32,280 nucleotides of DNA. Origin: Flaviaesturariibacter aridisoli. Its GTDB lineage: Bacteria > Bacteroidota > Bacteroidia > Chitinophagales > Chitinophagaceae. The position numbers and the translations under genes were made by a program. The notes under the pieces are model-generated. The model was not told the origin of the DNA and did no database searches. It was given only the letters and a program-made list of their open reading frames with translations. Shown one piece after another: positions 7,202 through 15,183 of the stretch (positions are counted from its first letter, which is position 1; every line of letters starts with the position of its first letter). The stretch covers positions 1-32,280 of the forward strand of contig NZ_SKFH01000038.1 of NCBI RefSeq assembly GCF_004343705.1, in the 5' to 3' direction.

Positions 7202-8044
7202 ATGAAAAACACCTTTTTAACCGCCGCAGCTATCCTTGCCCTGGCCTTCGGAGCCAACGCTCAATCGACGAACACCCAGCAGACGAACACCACTTCTACG
7301 GTGAATACGCCCGGTACGCCGACGGTCCCCGATCCCGCCGACGCACAGACCGGCACGAGCACGGCCACCCCGAACACAAGCACAACAACAACGACCACTA
7401 CGACCGCTCCGGCAGCCACAACCGCTACCGCCACGGCAACGGCACCCGCAACGCGGTCCTACGGTTCTACGGCCGACTCCATCCACGCCAAGTACCAGTA
7501 CCTGCCGATGCCGCAGGCCTGGACCGCTGAAAAAGCATTTCCCGTCATCGGCACCTACCAGCTGGCCGGCGCTGATGCCGCCGCCGCGCCGCTGACCATT
7601 ACGCTGGACTCCACGAGCAAAGGCATCGTATGGATCTCCGGCCTGCCGCAGGGTACCGTGAAAGCCTACCTCGCCAAGAGCCCGGCCACGTACCGCATCA
7701 TCCCCCAGAAGTCGGCTTCCGGTAAGCTGGTGCCCGAAGGCACCCTGTATTTCGCCCCCGAGACCAATACGCTGAACATCGCCCTCGGCGCTCCCTACAA
7801 CGCGCAGGACCCCACCGCGATCTTCCCCGTACAGCCCGTTGCCGACACGATGGCCGTTGACGCCACGGTAGCCTCCGCACCCGCCGTTGCCACGGTGAAG
7901 GTGAAGCACGAAGGCGCCAAGTCGAAAACAAAAAGCAAAAGCAAAGTGACCTTCTATACCGCTACCAAGGTGAATGCCCTCAACAACACGGGCTCCAACG
8001 CCGCCTTCGGCCAGCAGCTCGACCAGGCCACGAAGCAACAATAG
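7202..8044 (+). CDS. Thr/Ala-rich exported protein of unknown function
   Basis: A 280-aa protein I do not recognise. Residues 1-20 are a signal peptide (MKNTFLTAAAILALAFGANA). Residues ~21-85 are a low-complexity Thr/Ala/Pro/Asn linker with a run of eight threonines, the kind of flexible stretch found in surface proteins. A folded part follows, about 90-225, beginning STADSIHAKYQYLPMP and containing VIGTYQL, ITLDSTSKGIVWISGLPQGTVKAYLAKSP and YRIIPQ, with several beta-strand-like segments. A Lys-rich stretch (GAKSKTKSKSKVTFYTATKV) precedes a Gln-rich end. It is monocistronic with its own terminator. The TNTQQTNTTST-rich part could be glycosylated, but nothing in the sequence proves that. Confidence 0.75.
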   Translation: MKNTFLTAAAILALAFGANAQSTNTQQTNTTSTVNTPGTPTVPDPADAQTGTSTATPNTSTTTTTTTTAPAATTATATATAPATRSYGSTADSIHAKYQYLPMPQAWTAEKAFPVIGTYQLAGADAAAAPLTITLDSTSKGIVWISGLPQGTVKAYLAKSPATYRIIPQKSASGKLVPEGTLYFAPETNTLNIALGAPYNAQDPTAIFPVQPVADTMAVDATVASAPAVATVKVKHEGAKSKTKSKSKVTFYTATKVNALNNTGSNAAFGQQLDQATKQQ

Positions 8045-8070
8045 TTTTCCAGTAGCATACACGAGGACAA

Positions 8071-8098
8071 AAGGGAGCTTCTGCTCCCTTTTCTTTTT
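8071..8098 (+). terminator. Rho-independent terminator after the Thr-rich protein gene
   Basis: AAGGGAGC (8071-8078) and GCTCCCTT (8083-8090) form an 8-bp stem with a TTCT loop, followed by TTCTTTTT. It lies 26 nt after the stop codon at 8044. Confidence 0.88.
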
Positions 8099-8147
8099 GC
8101 CCGCGGCAAAGAAAGCGGAGCCTCTTCATTCTTCTTCCACCCTTCCC

Positions 8148-8155
8148 TAGCTTTG
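8148..8155 (+). promoter_or_regulatory. TAGCTTTG -7 promoter box of the PAP2 gene
   Basis: TAGCTTTG is an exact match to the Bacteroidota -7 consensus TAnnTTTG. It ends 6 nt before the ATG at 8162, so transcription would start at or next to the start codon, giving a leaderless or near-leaderless mRNA. No clear -33 TTG is seen upstream. Confidence 0.5.
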
Positions 8156-8161
8156 CGGCCC

Positions 8162-8809
8162 ATGGATGTAGCGCAGAATATCTATAAGCAATACCGGATC
8201 GCGGTGGCGGTGGCCTTTGCCATGGCCCTCGCGGCGGCAGGCTTGCTTACCGCGTATGGCAAGGACCAATCCTTCGTTCTGGTCAACGGTTGGAACACGG
8301 CGGTCCTCGACCGGCTGATGCCCTGGGTGACGCATCTGGGCAATGGGTTTATCTATGTCCCGATCCTCCTGCTCACCTGGCTGTACCGGCGCGACTACAT
8401 CGTGGCGATCATTGCGGGGATCGCCATCTGCTTCCTGTTCACCTATACGCTGAAGAACTACGTGTACCCGGAAGAATTGCGCCCGTTCAGCCTCGCGGCC
8501 CGGAATATCGCCTTTCATAAAGTGGCAGGCGTGGACCTGCACGAGAACTACAGCTTTCCCTCCGGCCATACCTCCACCGCCTTTACGATGGCGCTGCTGC
8601 TCGCGGCCCTGCAGCGGCACCGGGCCCTCGTGATCGCGCTGCCCTTCGTGGCGCTGCTGGTGGGCTTTTCACGCATTTACCTCGCCCAGCATTTTTTAAC
8701 CGACGTCACTGCCGGCATTATGGTCGGCATCGTCTCCTCGTACCTGTCGCTGCTCACCTACCGGGTCGTGCACCGACGGCGCCTGGAGCAGAAAAAAAGC
8801 CAGGTTTGA
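8162..8809 (+). CDS. PAP2 superfamily membrane phosphatase
   Basis: A 215-aa integral membrane phosphatase of the PAP2/acid phosphatase fold, expected to dephosphorylate a lipid phosphate such as undecaprenyl pyrophosphate or phosphatidic acid at the outer face of the inner membrane. The three PAP2 motifs are complete: KNYVYPEELRP (K followed by RP), SFPSGHTS with the catalytic His, and SRIYLAQHFLTD with the nucleophilic His. Hydrophobic segments lie at about 13-32, 60-78, 83-102, 145-162 and 178-198, interleaved with the motifs as in BacA-independent UppP-type enzymes. ATG 8162 was chosen because a -7 box lies just upstream. The next gene starts 25 nt after its stop, so it may be co-transcribed with the kinase. 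Confidence 0.92.
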   Translation: MDVAQNIYKQYRIAVAVAFAMALAAAGLLTAYGKDQSFVLVNGWNTAVLDRLMPWVTHLGNGFIYVPILLLTWLYRRDYIVAIIAGIAICFLFTYTLKNYVYPEELRPFSLAARNIAFHKVAGVDLHENYSFPSGHTSTAFTMALLLAALQRHRALVIALPFVALLVGFSRIYLAQHFLTDVTAGIMVGIVSSYLSLLTYRVVHRRRLEQKKSQV

Positions 8810-8834
8810 CGTACCTTGTGCTCAGCCCCTAACC

Positions 8835-10748
8835 ATGTTGACAGCACATCCGGAATACCCCCTGATCAGTGAGCTTTTCGACGCGCAGCCCGACTCGGTC
8901 GTTTGGTTCACGCCGGTCTATGAAGACGGCGACACCCCAGTTGATTTTGAAGCCCGCTATTGCAACCGGACGGCCGCGCAGACGCTGCGGTCGACGCCGG
9001 AAGCCATCGTCGGCGCCCGCCTGCTCGGCACGACGCTGATGGATGAAGAGTCGCGCCGCCGCATCCTGGAGCAATGCCTGCAGGTGTGGGCCACCAACAG
9101 CCCGGTTGAATTCACGTATTACAGTTCGGGCCTCGACCGCTATTTCAACGTACAGCGCAGCAAGGTGCATGGCGGGATTCTCAGCGTTACGCGCGACCGT
9201 ACGGCGGAGGTGAAGACCGAGCTGGAGCACCAGCGCCAGCAGCAACACTACCGCCAGATCCTCGATACCGCCGCCGACGGGATCCTCGTGTTCGAATCGA
9301 TCCGCGACGAGCAGGGCGAACTCATCGATTTCAGGATTACCCACGCCAACCGCCGCGCCATCGAGATCGGCGCGCTGCCGCCGCACACGGTGGGCTCCAC
9401 GCTGCTCACGCTGCTGCCGCACCTCGCCGGCTCGGAACAATTCGGCTGGCACCGGTCGGTGGCCGAAGGCGGCGGCCCCTTCCGCTTCGAAACCAGCTTT
9501 CGCCAGCCCGACGGCAGCGAATACGGATGGTTCATCGTGTCGCTCACGCAGCTGGACGACGGGCTGGTATCCAACTTCGTAGACGTGACCCTGCGCAAGC
9601 GCAACGAGCAAAAGATCCAGGAGCAGCACCACCTGCTGAGCCGCATCTTCGAAGGGTCGGTGAGCGGCATGTTTGCCGCCACGGCGCTCCGCGACGATTC
9701 GGGCCGCCTCGTGGATCTCCGGATGGACCTGATCAACAAAGCCTTTACGCAGTTCGTGGGTTTCACAGAGGCCGAGGCGCTGGGTGTTCGCTACAGCAGC
9801 CTCTTCCCGACTGCGATGGCCAACGGCCTTTTTGATGTATTCCGCGAAGTGATTGAAGCGAAGACGATCGTGCGGCAGGAAAATCACTACCAGGGCGAGC
9901 AGCTCGACGCCTGGTTTGACTTCTCCGCATCGCCGCTGGAGCCGGACGGCATCCTCGTTTCGTTCACCGACATTTCGCCGCGCAAGCACCTGCAGCTGGA
10001 GCTCGAGCATAAGCTCGAAGAGCTGAAGCGTTCCAACCAGAGCCTGGAGGAGTTTGCCTACGCCGCTTCGCACGATCTGCAAGAGCCCCTGCGGAAGATC
10101 CACTTTTTTGCCGACCGCCTCAAGCTGACGCTGGAGCCCGGCAGCGAGCGCGCAGAGATGTTTGCCCGCATGGAATCGGCCACCACCCGCATGCGCGACC
10201 TCATTGAAGACCTCCTCGCCTATTCCCGCGTGAGCATGCTCCCCGAAGAAGTGACCGAGATGTCGCTCAGCGAGATCGTACAGATCGTGCTGCAAGACCT
10301 GGAACGATCGGTAGAGGAAAGCGGCGCCCAGCTGCACATCGACCCGCTGCCGGTGATCCGCGCCGACGAGCGCCAGATGCGCCAGCTGTGGCAGAACCTG
10401 CTGGGCAACGCTATTAAATACCGCATGGAAGGACGCCGCCCCGAGATCAACGTGCGTTACCGTATTTGTACGGATGCCGACCGCCAGCGCTTTCAGCTGC
10501 CCGTGGAGCCGTCTTACTTCCTGGTGGAAGTCTCCGACAACGGTATCGGCTTCGAGCAGCAATACGCCGAGCGGATCTTCCAGGTATTCCAGCGGCTGCA
10601 CGGCCGCCGCGAGTATTCCGGCAGCGGCGTAGGCCTTGCCATCGCCCGCAAGGTGGTAAGCAACCACGAAGGCATGCTGCTGGCCGAAGGGCACCCCGGT
10701 GAAGGCGCTACCTTCCGGATGTTCCTCCCGGTGAGTTGCCTGCTGTAG
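8835..10748 (+). CDS. Cytoplasmic PAS-domain sensor histidine kinase
   Basis: A 637-aa hybrid-free histidine kinase with no signal peptide or membrane segment, so a cytoplasmic sensor. About three PAS-like segments cover residues 10-118, 130-255 and 265-385; the second and third share the same layout (ILxTAADGI/IFEGSVSGM, then F..V.LTQ/VSFTDI..RK). A short coiled coil (LELEHKLEELKRSNQSLEEF) leads into the HisKA box AASHDLQEPLRKI, with phospho-acceptor H413. The ATPase part has the N box LLGNAIKY (N525), G1 SDNGIGF and G2 GSGVGLAIARK, and the F box IFQVFQRL. All catalytic residues are intact. No response regulator is adjacent, so it is an orphan kinase in this window. Signal and cofactor are not evident. 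Confidence 0.93.
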   Translation: MLTAHPEYPLISELFDAQPDSVVWFTPVYEDGDTPVDFEARYCNRTAAQTLRSTPEAIVGARLLGTTLMDEESRRRILEQCLQVWATNSPVEFTYYSSGLDRYFNVQRSKVHGGILSVTRDRTAEVKTELEHQRQQQHYRQILDTAADGILVFESIRDEQGELIDFRITHANRRAIEIGALPPHTVGSTLLTLLPHLAGSEQFGWHRSVAEGGGPFRFETSFRQPDGSEYGWFIVSLTQLDDGLVSNFVDVTLRKRNEQKIQEQHHLLSRIFEGSVSGMFAATALRDDSGRLVDLRMDLINKAFTQFVGFTEAEALGVRYSSLFPTAMANGLFDVFREVIEAKTIVRQENHYQGEQLDAWFDFSASPLEPDGILVSFTDISPRKHLQLELEHKLEELKRSNQSLEEFAYAASHDLQEPLRKIHFFADRLKLTLEPGSERAEMFARMESATTRMRDLIEDLLAYSRVSMLPEEVTEMSLSEIVQIVLQDLERSVEESGAQLHIDPLPVIRADERQMRQLWQNLLGNAIKYRMEGRRPEINVRYRICTDADRQRFQLPVEPSYFLVEVSDNGIGFEQQYAERIFQVFQRLHGRREYSGSGVGLAIARKVVSNHEGMLLAEGHPGEGATFRMFLPVSCLL

Positions 10749-10752
10749 TCAA

Positions 10753-10796
10753 TTGGTCTATTAGTTTATTGGTTTATGGGTAACAGGGACCTACCG
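10753..10796. repeat. TATTGGT-type intergenic repeat, copy A
   Basis: Between the convergent kinase and uvrA2-class genes, the AT-rich run of TTGGTCTATTAGTTTATTGG words is followed by GTAACAGGGACCTACCGGG. The same order of words, ending GTAACAAGTACCTACC, recurs at 16077-16126. It contrasts sharply with GC-rich surroundings. No function known. Confidence 0.55.
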
Positions 10797-10830
10797 GGTT
10801 GGGCTTGTACAATGCGGTCTCGGCCTGTAG

Positions 10831-13383
10831 TTATTTTGAATGCGTTCCGTTCAATGTATTCCTGATGTAGGGGGCTGTTTTGCTGCGTTTGCTGGCGGCC
10901 ACGGCTTCCGGGGTGCCGGCCACAACGATGTTGCCGCCCTCGTCGCCGGCGCCGGGGCCGATGTCGATCACCCAGTCGCTGACCCCCACCACCTGCATGT
11001 CGTGCTCCACCACCACCACGGTATTACCCGCATCCACGAGGCGCTCCAGCTGCCGCACCAGGCGCGTTACGTCGGACGGATGCAGCCCCGTGGTCGGCTC
11101 GTCGAGCACGTAGAGCGTGTTGCCGCGGCTGAGGCGGTGCAGCTCGGTGGCCAGCTTGATGCGTTGCGCCTCTCCTCCCGACAACTCGGTGGCGGGCTGC
11201 CCCAGGCGCAGGTAGCCGAGACCCACTTCGTTCAACACGTTGAGAATGCGATGGGCCGTGGCTTCTTCTTCGAAAAAGGCCAGCGCATCGTCTACCGTCA
11301 TGGCGAGCACTTCGGCGATGTTCTTGTCGCGGTAGCGCACCTCCAGCGTCTTCGCCGCGTAGCGCGTGCCGCTGCATACGGGGCAGGGCGAGTAAACGCT
11401 CGGAAGAAAAAGCAGTTCCACCATCACAAAGCCTTCGCCCTCGCAATTGGGGCAACGACCCTTCCCGGTATTGAAGGAAAAATAGCCGGCGTCGTACTTC
11501 CGCGCCTTGGCGCTTTTGGTGGCTGCAAACAGCTTGCGCACGCTGTCGAACAGTCCGGTGTACGTGGCGAGGTTGGAGCGAGGTGTGCGGCCGATGGGCT
11601 TCTGGTCCACGCGCACAAGGCGGCGCAGCGGTTCCAGGCCGGCGGTGATGCGGCCTTGCGTCTGGGGCGCATTTTCGCGCTGCAGCGGATCGCCTTCTTC
11701 TTCTTCCGGGGGCAGGTCGTGCCCGAGGCCTTCCGCCACCAGCTCCACCAGTACCTGGCTGATGAGCGTTGACTTACCCGATCCCGAGATACCGGTAACG
11801 CTCGTGAGCACGCCCAACGGGATCTCGGCATCCAGGTTCTTCAGGTTATTGCGCGACACGCCTTTCAGCCTGAGCCACCCGGCCGGCTCACGCCGGCGGC
11901 CAACCGACAGCGGCTCATCGTCGAAAAGAAAGATCCGCGTTTTCGATTCCGCCACTTTTTTCAATCCTTCCGCCGGACCGCTGTACAACACCTGCCCGCC
12001 GCCTTCGCCGGCGCCGGGGCCCACGTCCACGATCCAGTCGGCATGGCGGATCACCTCCAGCTCGTGCTCCACCACGAAGATGGAATTACCCGAGGCCTTG
12101 AGGCGGTCCAGGGCGCGCAGGAGCGCCTCCGTATCGGCCGGGTGCAGCCCCGCGGAGGGCTCGTCGAGCACATACACCACGCCAAAGAGGTTGGAGCGGA
12201 CCTGCGTGGCAAGGCGCAGGCGCTGCAGCTCGCCGGGCGAAAGCGTGGGCGTGCTCCGCTCGAGCGTGAGGTAGCCGAGGCCCAGGTCGAGCAGCACCTG
12301 CAGGCGGCCGCAGAGGTCTTCGGCGATCCGTTGGGCCACGATGGCCTTTTCCTGGTGGCCTTTCGACAGGCGCGCCAGCTCCTTGTCGGTGCCGTCGGCA
12401 TACGACGCAAACAGCGTGTGCAGCTTCCCGAGCGGCTGCCGGGCCATGTTGGCGATGTCGTAGCCGGCGAAGGTCACCGAGAGCGACTCGGGGCGCAGGC
12501 GCTTTCCGCCGCAGGTAGGGCATTCGCTGCTGATCATGTATTGCGCCACCCGCTTTTTCATTAGCTGGCTTTGCGTCGTGGCAAAGGTCTGGAGCACGTA
12601 TTTGCGCGCACCTGTAAAGGTGCCCATATAGCTGGGTGGCTCTTTGCGCTTCAGCGCGGCCCGCGTCTCGGCCGGCGTGAAGCCCGCGTACACGGGCACG
12701 GTAGGCGACTCGTCGGTAAACAGGATCCAGTCGCGGTCTTTCTTCGGCAGGTCTTTCCAGGGTGTGTCTACATCGTAGCCGAGGGTAACGAGGATGTCGC
12801 GCAGGTTTTGCCCGTGCCAGGCAGGCGGCCAGGCGGCAATGGCGCGCTCGCGGATCGACTTCGCGGGGTCGGGCACCATCGAAGCCTCGGTCACCTCGTA
12901 TACCCGGCCGAGGCCGTGGCACTGCGGGCAGGCGCCTTCGGGGGTGTTGGGGGAAAATCCTTCGGCATAAATGATTCCCTGCCCTGCCGGGTACGTGCCG
13001 GCGCGCGAGTAAAGCATCCGCAGCAAATTCGCCAGCGTAGTAACGGAACCCACCGAAGAACGCGTCGTAACGCCGCCGCGGTGCTGCTGCAGGGCCACCG
13101 CCGGCGGCAACCCTTCAATGGCATCCACCACGGGCACCTGCATCTGGTGAAAGAGCCGCCGCGCGTAGGGCGAAACCGATTCGAGGTAGCGGCGCTGCGC
13201 CTCGGCGTACAGGGTGCCGAAGGCCAGCGACGACTTACCGGAGCCCGACACGCCCGTGAAGACCACGATGGCATCGCGCGGGATGTCGACCGAAACGTTT
13301 TTCAAATTGTGCTCGCGGGCGCCCCGCACCTGAACAAAGCCATCCGTCCGGCCAGGACGGGCTGCATCCGGAGATCCTTTCAT
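10831..13383 (-). CDS. UvrA2-class ABC ATPase (short UvrA paralogue)
   Basis: An 850-aa second UvrA of the shortened class (UvrA2/DrrC type). Family members lack the UvrB-binding domain and are linked to tolerance of DNA-intercalating drugs rather than core excision repair. Two ABC modules are present: Walker [10 protein letters not shown] and GISGSGKST, zinc pairs [25 protein letters not shown] and CPVCSG, and Walker [12 protein letters not shown] and [11 protein letters not shown]. After the first Walker A and the [22 protein letters not shown] segment the chain passes straight to a zinc finger, so the ~150-residue UvrB-binding region is absent. The first ABC signature reads [14 protein letters not shown] instead of LSGGE, as is usual in this class. 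An acidic linker, PPEEEEGDP, lies before the second module's signature region. It starts 41 nt after the hydrolase gene, likely one operon. Confidence 0.93.
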   Translation of the reverse strand: MKGSPDAARPGRTDGFVQVRGAREHNLKNVSVDIPRDAIVVFTGVSGSGKSSLAFGTLYAEAQRRYLESVSPYARRLFHQMQVPVVDAIEGLPPAVALQQHRGGVTTRSSVGSVTTLANLLRMLYSRAGTYPAGQGIIYAEGFSPNTPEGACPQCHGLGRVYEVTEASMVPDPAKSIRERAIAAWPPAWHGQNLRDILVTLGYDVDTPWKDLPKKDRDWILFTDESPTVPVYAGFTPAETRAALKRKEPPSYMGTFTGARKYVLQTFATTQSQLMKKRVAQYMISSECPTCGGKRLRPESLSVTFAGYDIANMARQPLGKLHTLFASYADGTDKELARLSKGHQEKAIVAQRIAEDLCGRLQVLLDLGLGYLTLERSTPTLSPGELQRLRLATQVRSNLFGVVYVLDEPSAGLHPADTEALLRALDRLKASGNSIFVVEHELEVIRHADWIVDVGPGAGEGGGQVLYSGPAEGLKKVAESKTRIFLFDDEPLSVGRRREPAGWLRLKGVSRNNLKNLDAEIPLGVLTSVTGISGSGKSTLISQVLVELVAEGLGHDLPPEEEEGDPLQRENAPQTQGRITAGLEPLRRLVRVDQKPIGRTPRSNLATYTGLFDSVRKLFAATKSAKARKYDAGYFSFNTGKGRCPNCEGEGFVMVELLFLPSVYSPCPVCSGTRYAAKTLEVRYRDKNIAEVLAMTVDDALAFFEEEATAHRILNVLNEVGLGYLRLGQPATELSGGEAQRIKLATELHRLSRGNTLYVLDEPTTGLHPSDVTRLVRQLERLVDAGNTVVVVEHDMQVVGVSDWVIDIGPGAGDEGGNIVVAGTPEAVAASKRSKTAPYIRNTLNGTHSK

Positions 13384-13424
13384 GACGGCAAAGCTTCAAA
13401 TAATATGCCCTGCCACCCTCTCCA

Positions 13425-14381
13425 CTACTTCAGAAAACCGAGCAGGGCCGCACGGAACAGGTCCGGCACCTGCAGGTGCGGAATGTGGCCGACACCTTCG
13501 AGGGCCACGAGCTTGCTGCCCCTGATCCTGGAACGCGCGGCCTTTCCCAACTCCGGGTAGCGGCCCCATTTGCCCCGCTCGCTTTCCGGCAGCAGGGCTT
13601 TGCCCAGCACGGTGCGGTCGGCCTGCCCGATGATGAGCAGCGTAGGCACTTTGAGGTTGCCCAGCTCGTATACGACCGGTTGCTCGTAGATCATGTTGTA
13701 GGTGAGCGCGCTGGCCCAGGTGGCCGTGGCGAAATCGGGTTGCTGCAACGCTTCCCATTGAGCCGCCACATAGGGCTCGTATTCCTCCTTCCACGCGGGG
13801 TAGTAACCCTGTTGGTATTGCTTCAGCGATTCGTAGGAAGCATTGAGCTCCTGCGCGAATTGCTGGTCGGGGCTGCGCCAGGGAACAAAGCTGCGGTAGT
13901 CTTCGAGGCCGATGGGATTCTCGAGCACCAGGCCTTCCACCAGGGTAGGATACATGAGGGCGAAACGCACGGCGAGCATGCCGCCCATCGAGTGGCCGAC
14001 GACCTGCACCTGGGCGATGCCGAGCGAATCGAGCAGCGCCTTCGTGTTGGCGGCAAGGCGGTGAAAGCTGTACTGGATCGCCGGCTTGTCGGAAGCACCC
14101 CAGCCTACCTGGTCGGGCACCAGCACGCGGTAGCCGGCACCGCTCAGGTAGTGGATCACGTCTTTCCAATAAAAGCCGTTGAAGTTCTTGCCGTGCAGTA
14201 ATACTACGGTACGGCCGTTCGACTGTGCTTCGGGACGTACATCCATAAAGGCCATCTTCACCCGCTGCTGCTCGATGGTCAGCGCCAGGTAACTTACCGG
14301 GTACGGGTACGTAAGGGGACTTTGCGCCTTGAGGCCTGCCGCGAGGCAGCACGCGAACAGGAAGATCCAGAATGATTTCAT
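13425..14381 (-). CDS. Exported alpha/beta hydrolase
   Basis: A 318-aa alpha/beta-hydrolase-fold enzyme with an N-terminal signal peptide (MKSFWIFLFACCLAAGLKAQ). The oxyanion region is VVLLHGKNFNG. The nucleophile elbow is GHSMGG. The acid is in LLIIGQADRTVLG and the catalytic His in GVGHIPHL near the C terminus. The layout resembles the haloalkane dehalogenase/epoxide hydrolase/proline iminopeptidase-like group, with a cap of about 100 residues containing PIGLEDYRSFVPW and AQWEALQQPD. Substrate cannot be read from sequence. It is the first gene of a probable two-gene operon with the UvrA2-class gene, driven by a TACCTTTG box 19 nt upstream. A periplasmic hydrolase paired with a drug-tolerance-type ATPase could fit xenobiotic handling, which is inference only. 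Confidence 0.9.
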   Translation of the reverse strand: MKSFWIFLFACCLAAGLKAQSPLTYPYPVSYLALTIEQQRVKMAFMDVRPEAQSNGRTVVLLHGKNFNGFYWKDVIHYLSGAGYRVLVPDQVGWGASDKPAIQYSFHRLAANTKALLDSLGIAQVQVVGHSMGGMLAVRFALMYPTLVEGLVLENPIGLEDYRSFVPWRSPDQQFAQELNASYESLKQYQQGYYPAWKEEYEPYVAAQWEALQQPDFATATWASALTYNMIYEQPVVYELGNLKVPTLLIIGQADRTVLGKALLPESERGKWGRYPELGKAARSRIRGSKLVALEGVGHIPHLQVPDLFRAALLGFLK

Positions 14382-14400
14382 ATGATAAAATAAGGGTGGG

Positions 14401-14408
14401 CAAAGGTA
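14401..14408 (-). promoter_or_regulatory. TACCTTTG -7 box of the hydrolase/uvrA2 operon
   Basis: Read on the minus strand, this is TACCTTTG, an exact TAnnTTTG match. It ends 19 nt before the ATG at 14381. The 43-bp tandem array begins less than 60 bp upstream of it, close enough to influence it. Confidence 0.5.
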
Positions 14409-14455
14409 GCACCGGGCCGTTGGGCGGCGACAGTTCCGGAGCCCTCCTCATCCCC

Positions 14456-14770
14456 GCGAAGTTTTGCGAAAGGCGGGCGAACGCTCCGGACCCGTCCCGG
14501 AAATATTTCCGGACCATACCCGGGGCGTTCGGAGGTACCCCGGAAATATTTGCGGACCATACCCGGGGCGTTCGGAGGCACCCCGGAAATATTTGCGACC
14601 TATATCCGGAGGATCCGGAGGTACCCCGGAAATATTTGCGACCCATACCTGGAGGGTCCGGAGGTACTTCCCAACTATTTGCGACCTATATCCGGACCAT
14701 CCGGAGATACCTCCCCAATATTCCGGAACCCTATCCGGACCGCCGGGACCTCCTTCCCAAATGTTTGCAG
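14456..14770. repeat. 43-bp tandem repeat array between divergent operons
   Basis: The unit anchor GGAAATATTT or its variant starts at 14499, 14542, 14585 and 14628, then CCAACTATTT at 14671, CCCAATATTC at 14714 and CCAAATGTTT at 14757: seven anchors exactly 43 bp apart. A weak copy precedes the first (from 14456). A typical unit reads GGAAATATTTGCGACC, then a CATACC and CCGG-rich part, then TCCGGAGGTACCCC. The middle copies are best conserved and both ends decay. The first anchor lies in a perfect 16-bp palindrome, CCGGAAATATTTCCGG (14497-14512). The unit is not a multiple of three, which argues against coding use. Nothing like unique CRISPR spacers is present. It lies between the hydrolase/uvrA2 operon and padR. 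Confidence 0.92.
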
Positions 14771-14797
14771 CGTCACCGATTTGTTTCCGGGAACGAT

Positions 14798-14820
14798 TAT
14801 GCATAAGTTTCTTATGTATA
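14798..14820. promoter_or_regulatory. Inverted repeat operator in front of padR
   Basis: TATGCATAAG (14798-14807) and CTTATGTATA (14811-14820), separated by TTT, are reverse complements at 9 of 10 positions. PadR regulators commonly bind AT-rich dyads containing ATGT/ACAT-type ends, and this site overlaps the -7 box of padR. It is therefore a good candidate for autorepression. Confidence 0.6.
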
Positions 14821-14824
14821 TTTG
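14817..14824 (+). promoter_or_regulatory. TATATTTG -7 box of padR
   Basis: Exact match to TAnnTTTG, ending 5 nt before the padR ATG at 14830 and overlapping the right half of the dyad. The predicted transcript begins at about the start codon. Confidence 0.55.
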
Positions 14825-14829
14825 ACCCG

Positions 14830-15171
14830 ATGAAGCCCAATGCCCAGCTTTTTAAGGGATCGCTGACCACGATCGTGCTCAAGCTGCTCAGCGAGGAGGG
14901 CCGCATGTACGGCTACGAGATCACGCGCCGCGCGCGTGAGCTCAGCGCGGGCGCCCTGGAGTTGACCGAAGGCGCGCTGTACCCGGCCCTGCACAAGCTC
15001 GAGGCCGAGGGCCTGCTGGAGGTGTCGGTGGAAACGGTGGGCAACCGCCCGCGGAAATACTACAGCATCACCCCAAACGGCCGGAAGGAAGCAACTGCGA
15101 AGCTCGAGGAACTGAAGGCTTTTATCGGCCAGATGCAGGCCCTGCTGCTCTGGCGCCCCGGAACTGCTTAA
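14830..15171 (+). CDS. PadR family transcriptional regulator
   Basis: A 113-aa winged-helix regulator. The PadR pattern is clear: LTTIVLKLLSEEGRMYGYEI, then the recognition region ELTEGALYPALHKLEAEGLLEV, then the wing NRPRKYYSITPNGRKEA. Proteins of this small PadR subclass usually repress their own operon and a membrane partner gene. The next gene starts 12 nt downstream and has a HAAS-like N terminus, the common partner. The frame is open upstream through the 43-bp array, but the conserved family start (MKPNAQLFKGSL), the promoter box and the dyad place the start at 14830. Inducing signal unknown. Confidence 0.93.
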   Translation: MKPNAQLFKGSLTTIVLKLLSEEGRMYGYEITRRARELSAGALELTEGALYPALHKLEAEGLLEVSVETVGNRPRKYYSITPNGRKEATAKLEELKAFIGQMQALLLWRPGTA

Positions 15172-15183
15172 ACCCGTTGACCG

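Noticed and set aside
8829-10694. 621-aa minus-strand open frame opposite the histidine kinase gene
   Set aside because: Antisense frame of a GC-rich gene; His/Ala/Arg/Gly-rich with no family pattern, while the plus strand has complete kinase motifs.
14456-14770. CRISPR array
   Set aside because: No unique spacers alternate with constant repeats; each 43-bp unit is the same sequence with gradual decay, and no cas genes are present.
14464-14829. Open frame through the 43-bp array, in frame with padR, which would give a 235-aa PadR with a repeat N terminus
   Set aside because: The 43-bp unit is not a multiple of three, frames are open on both strands simply because the unit lacks stops, and the PadR family start, promoter box and dyad all point to ATG 14830.
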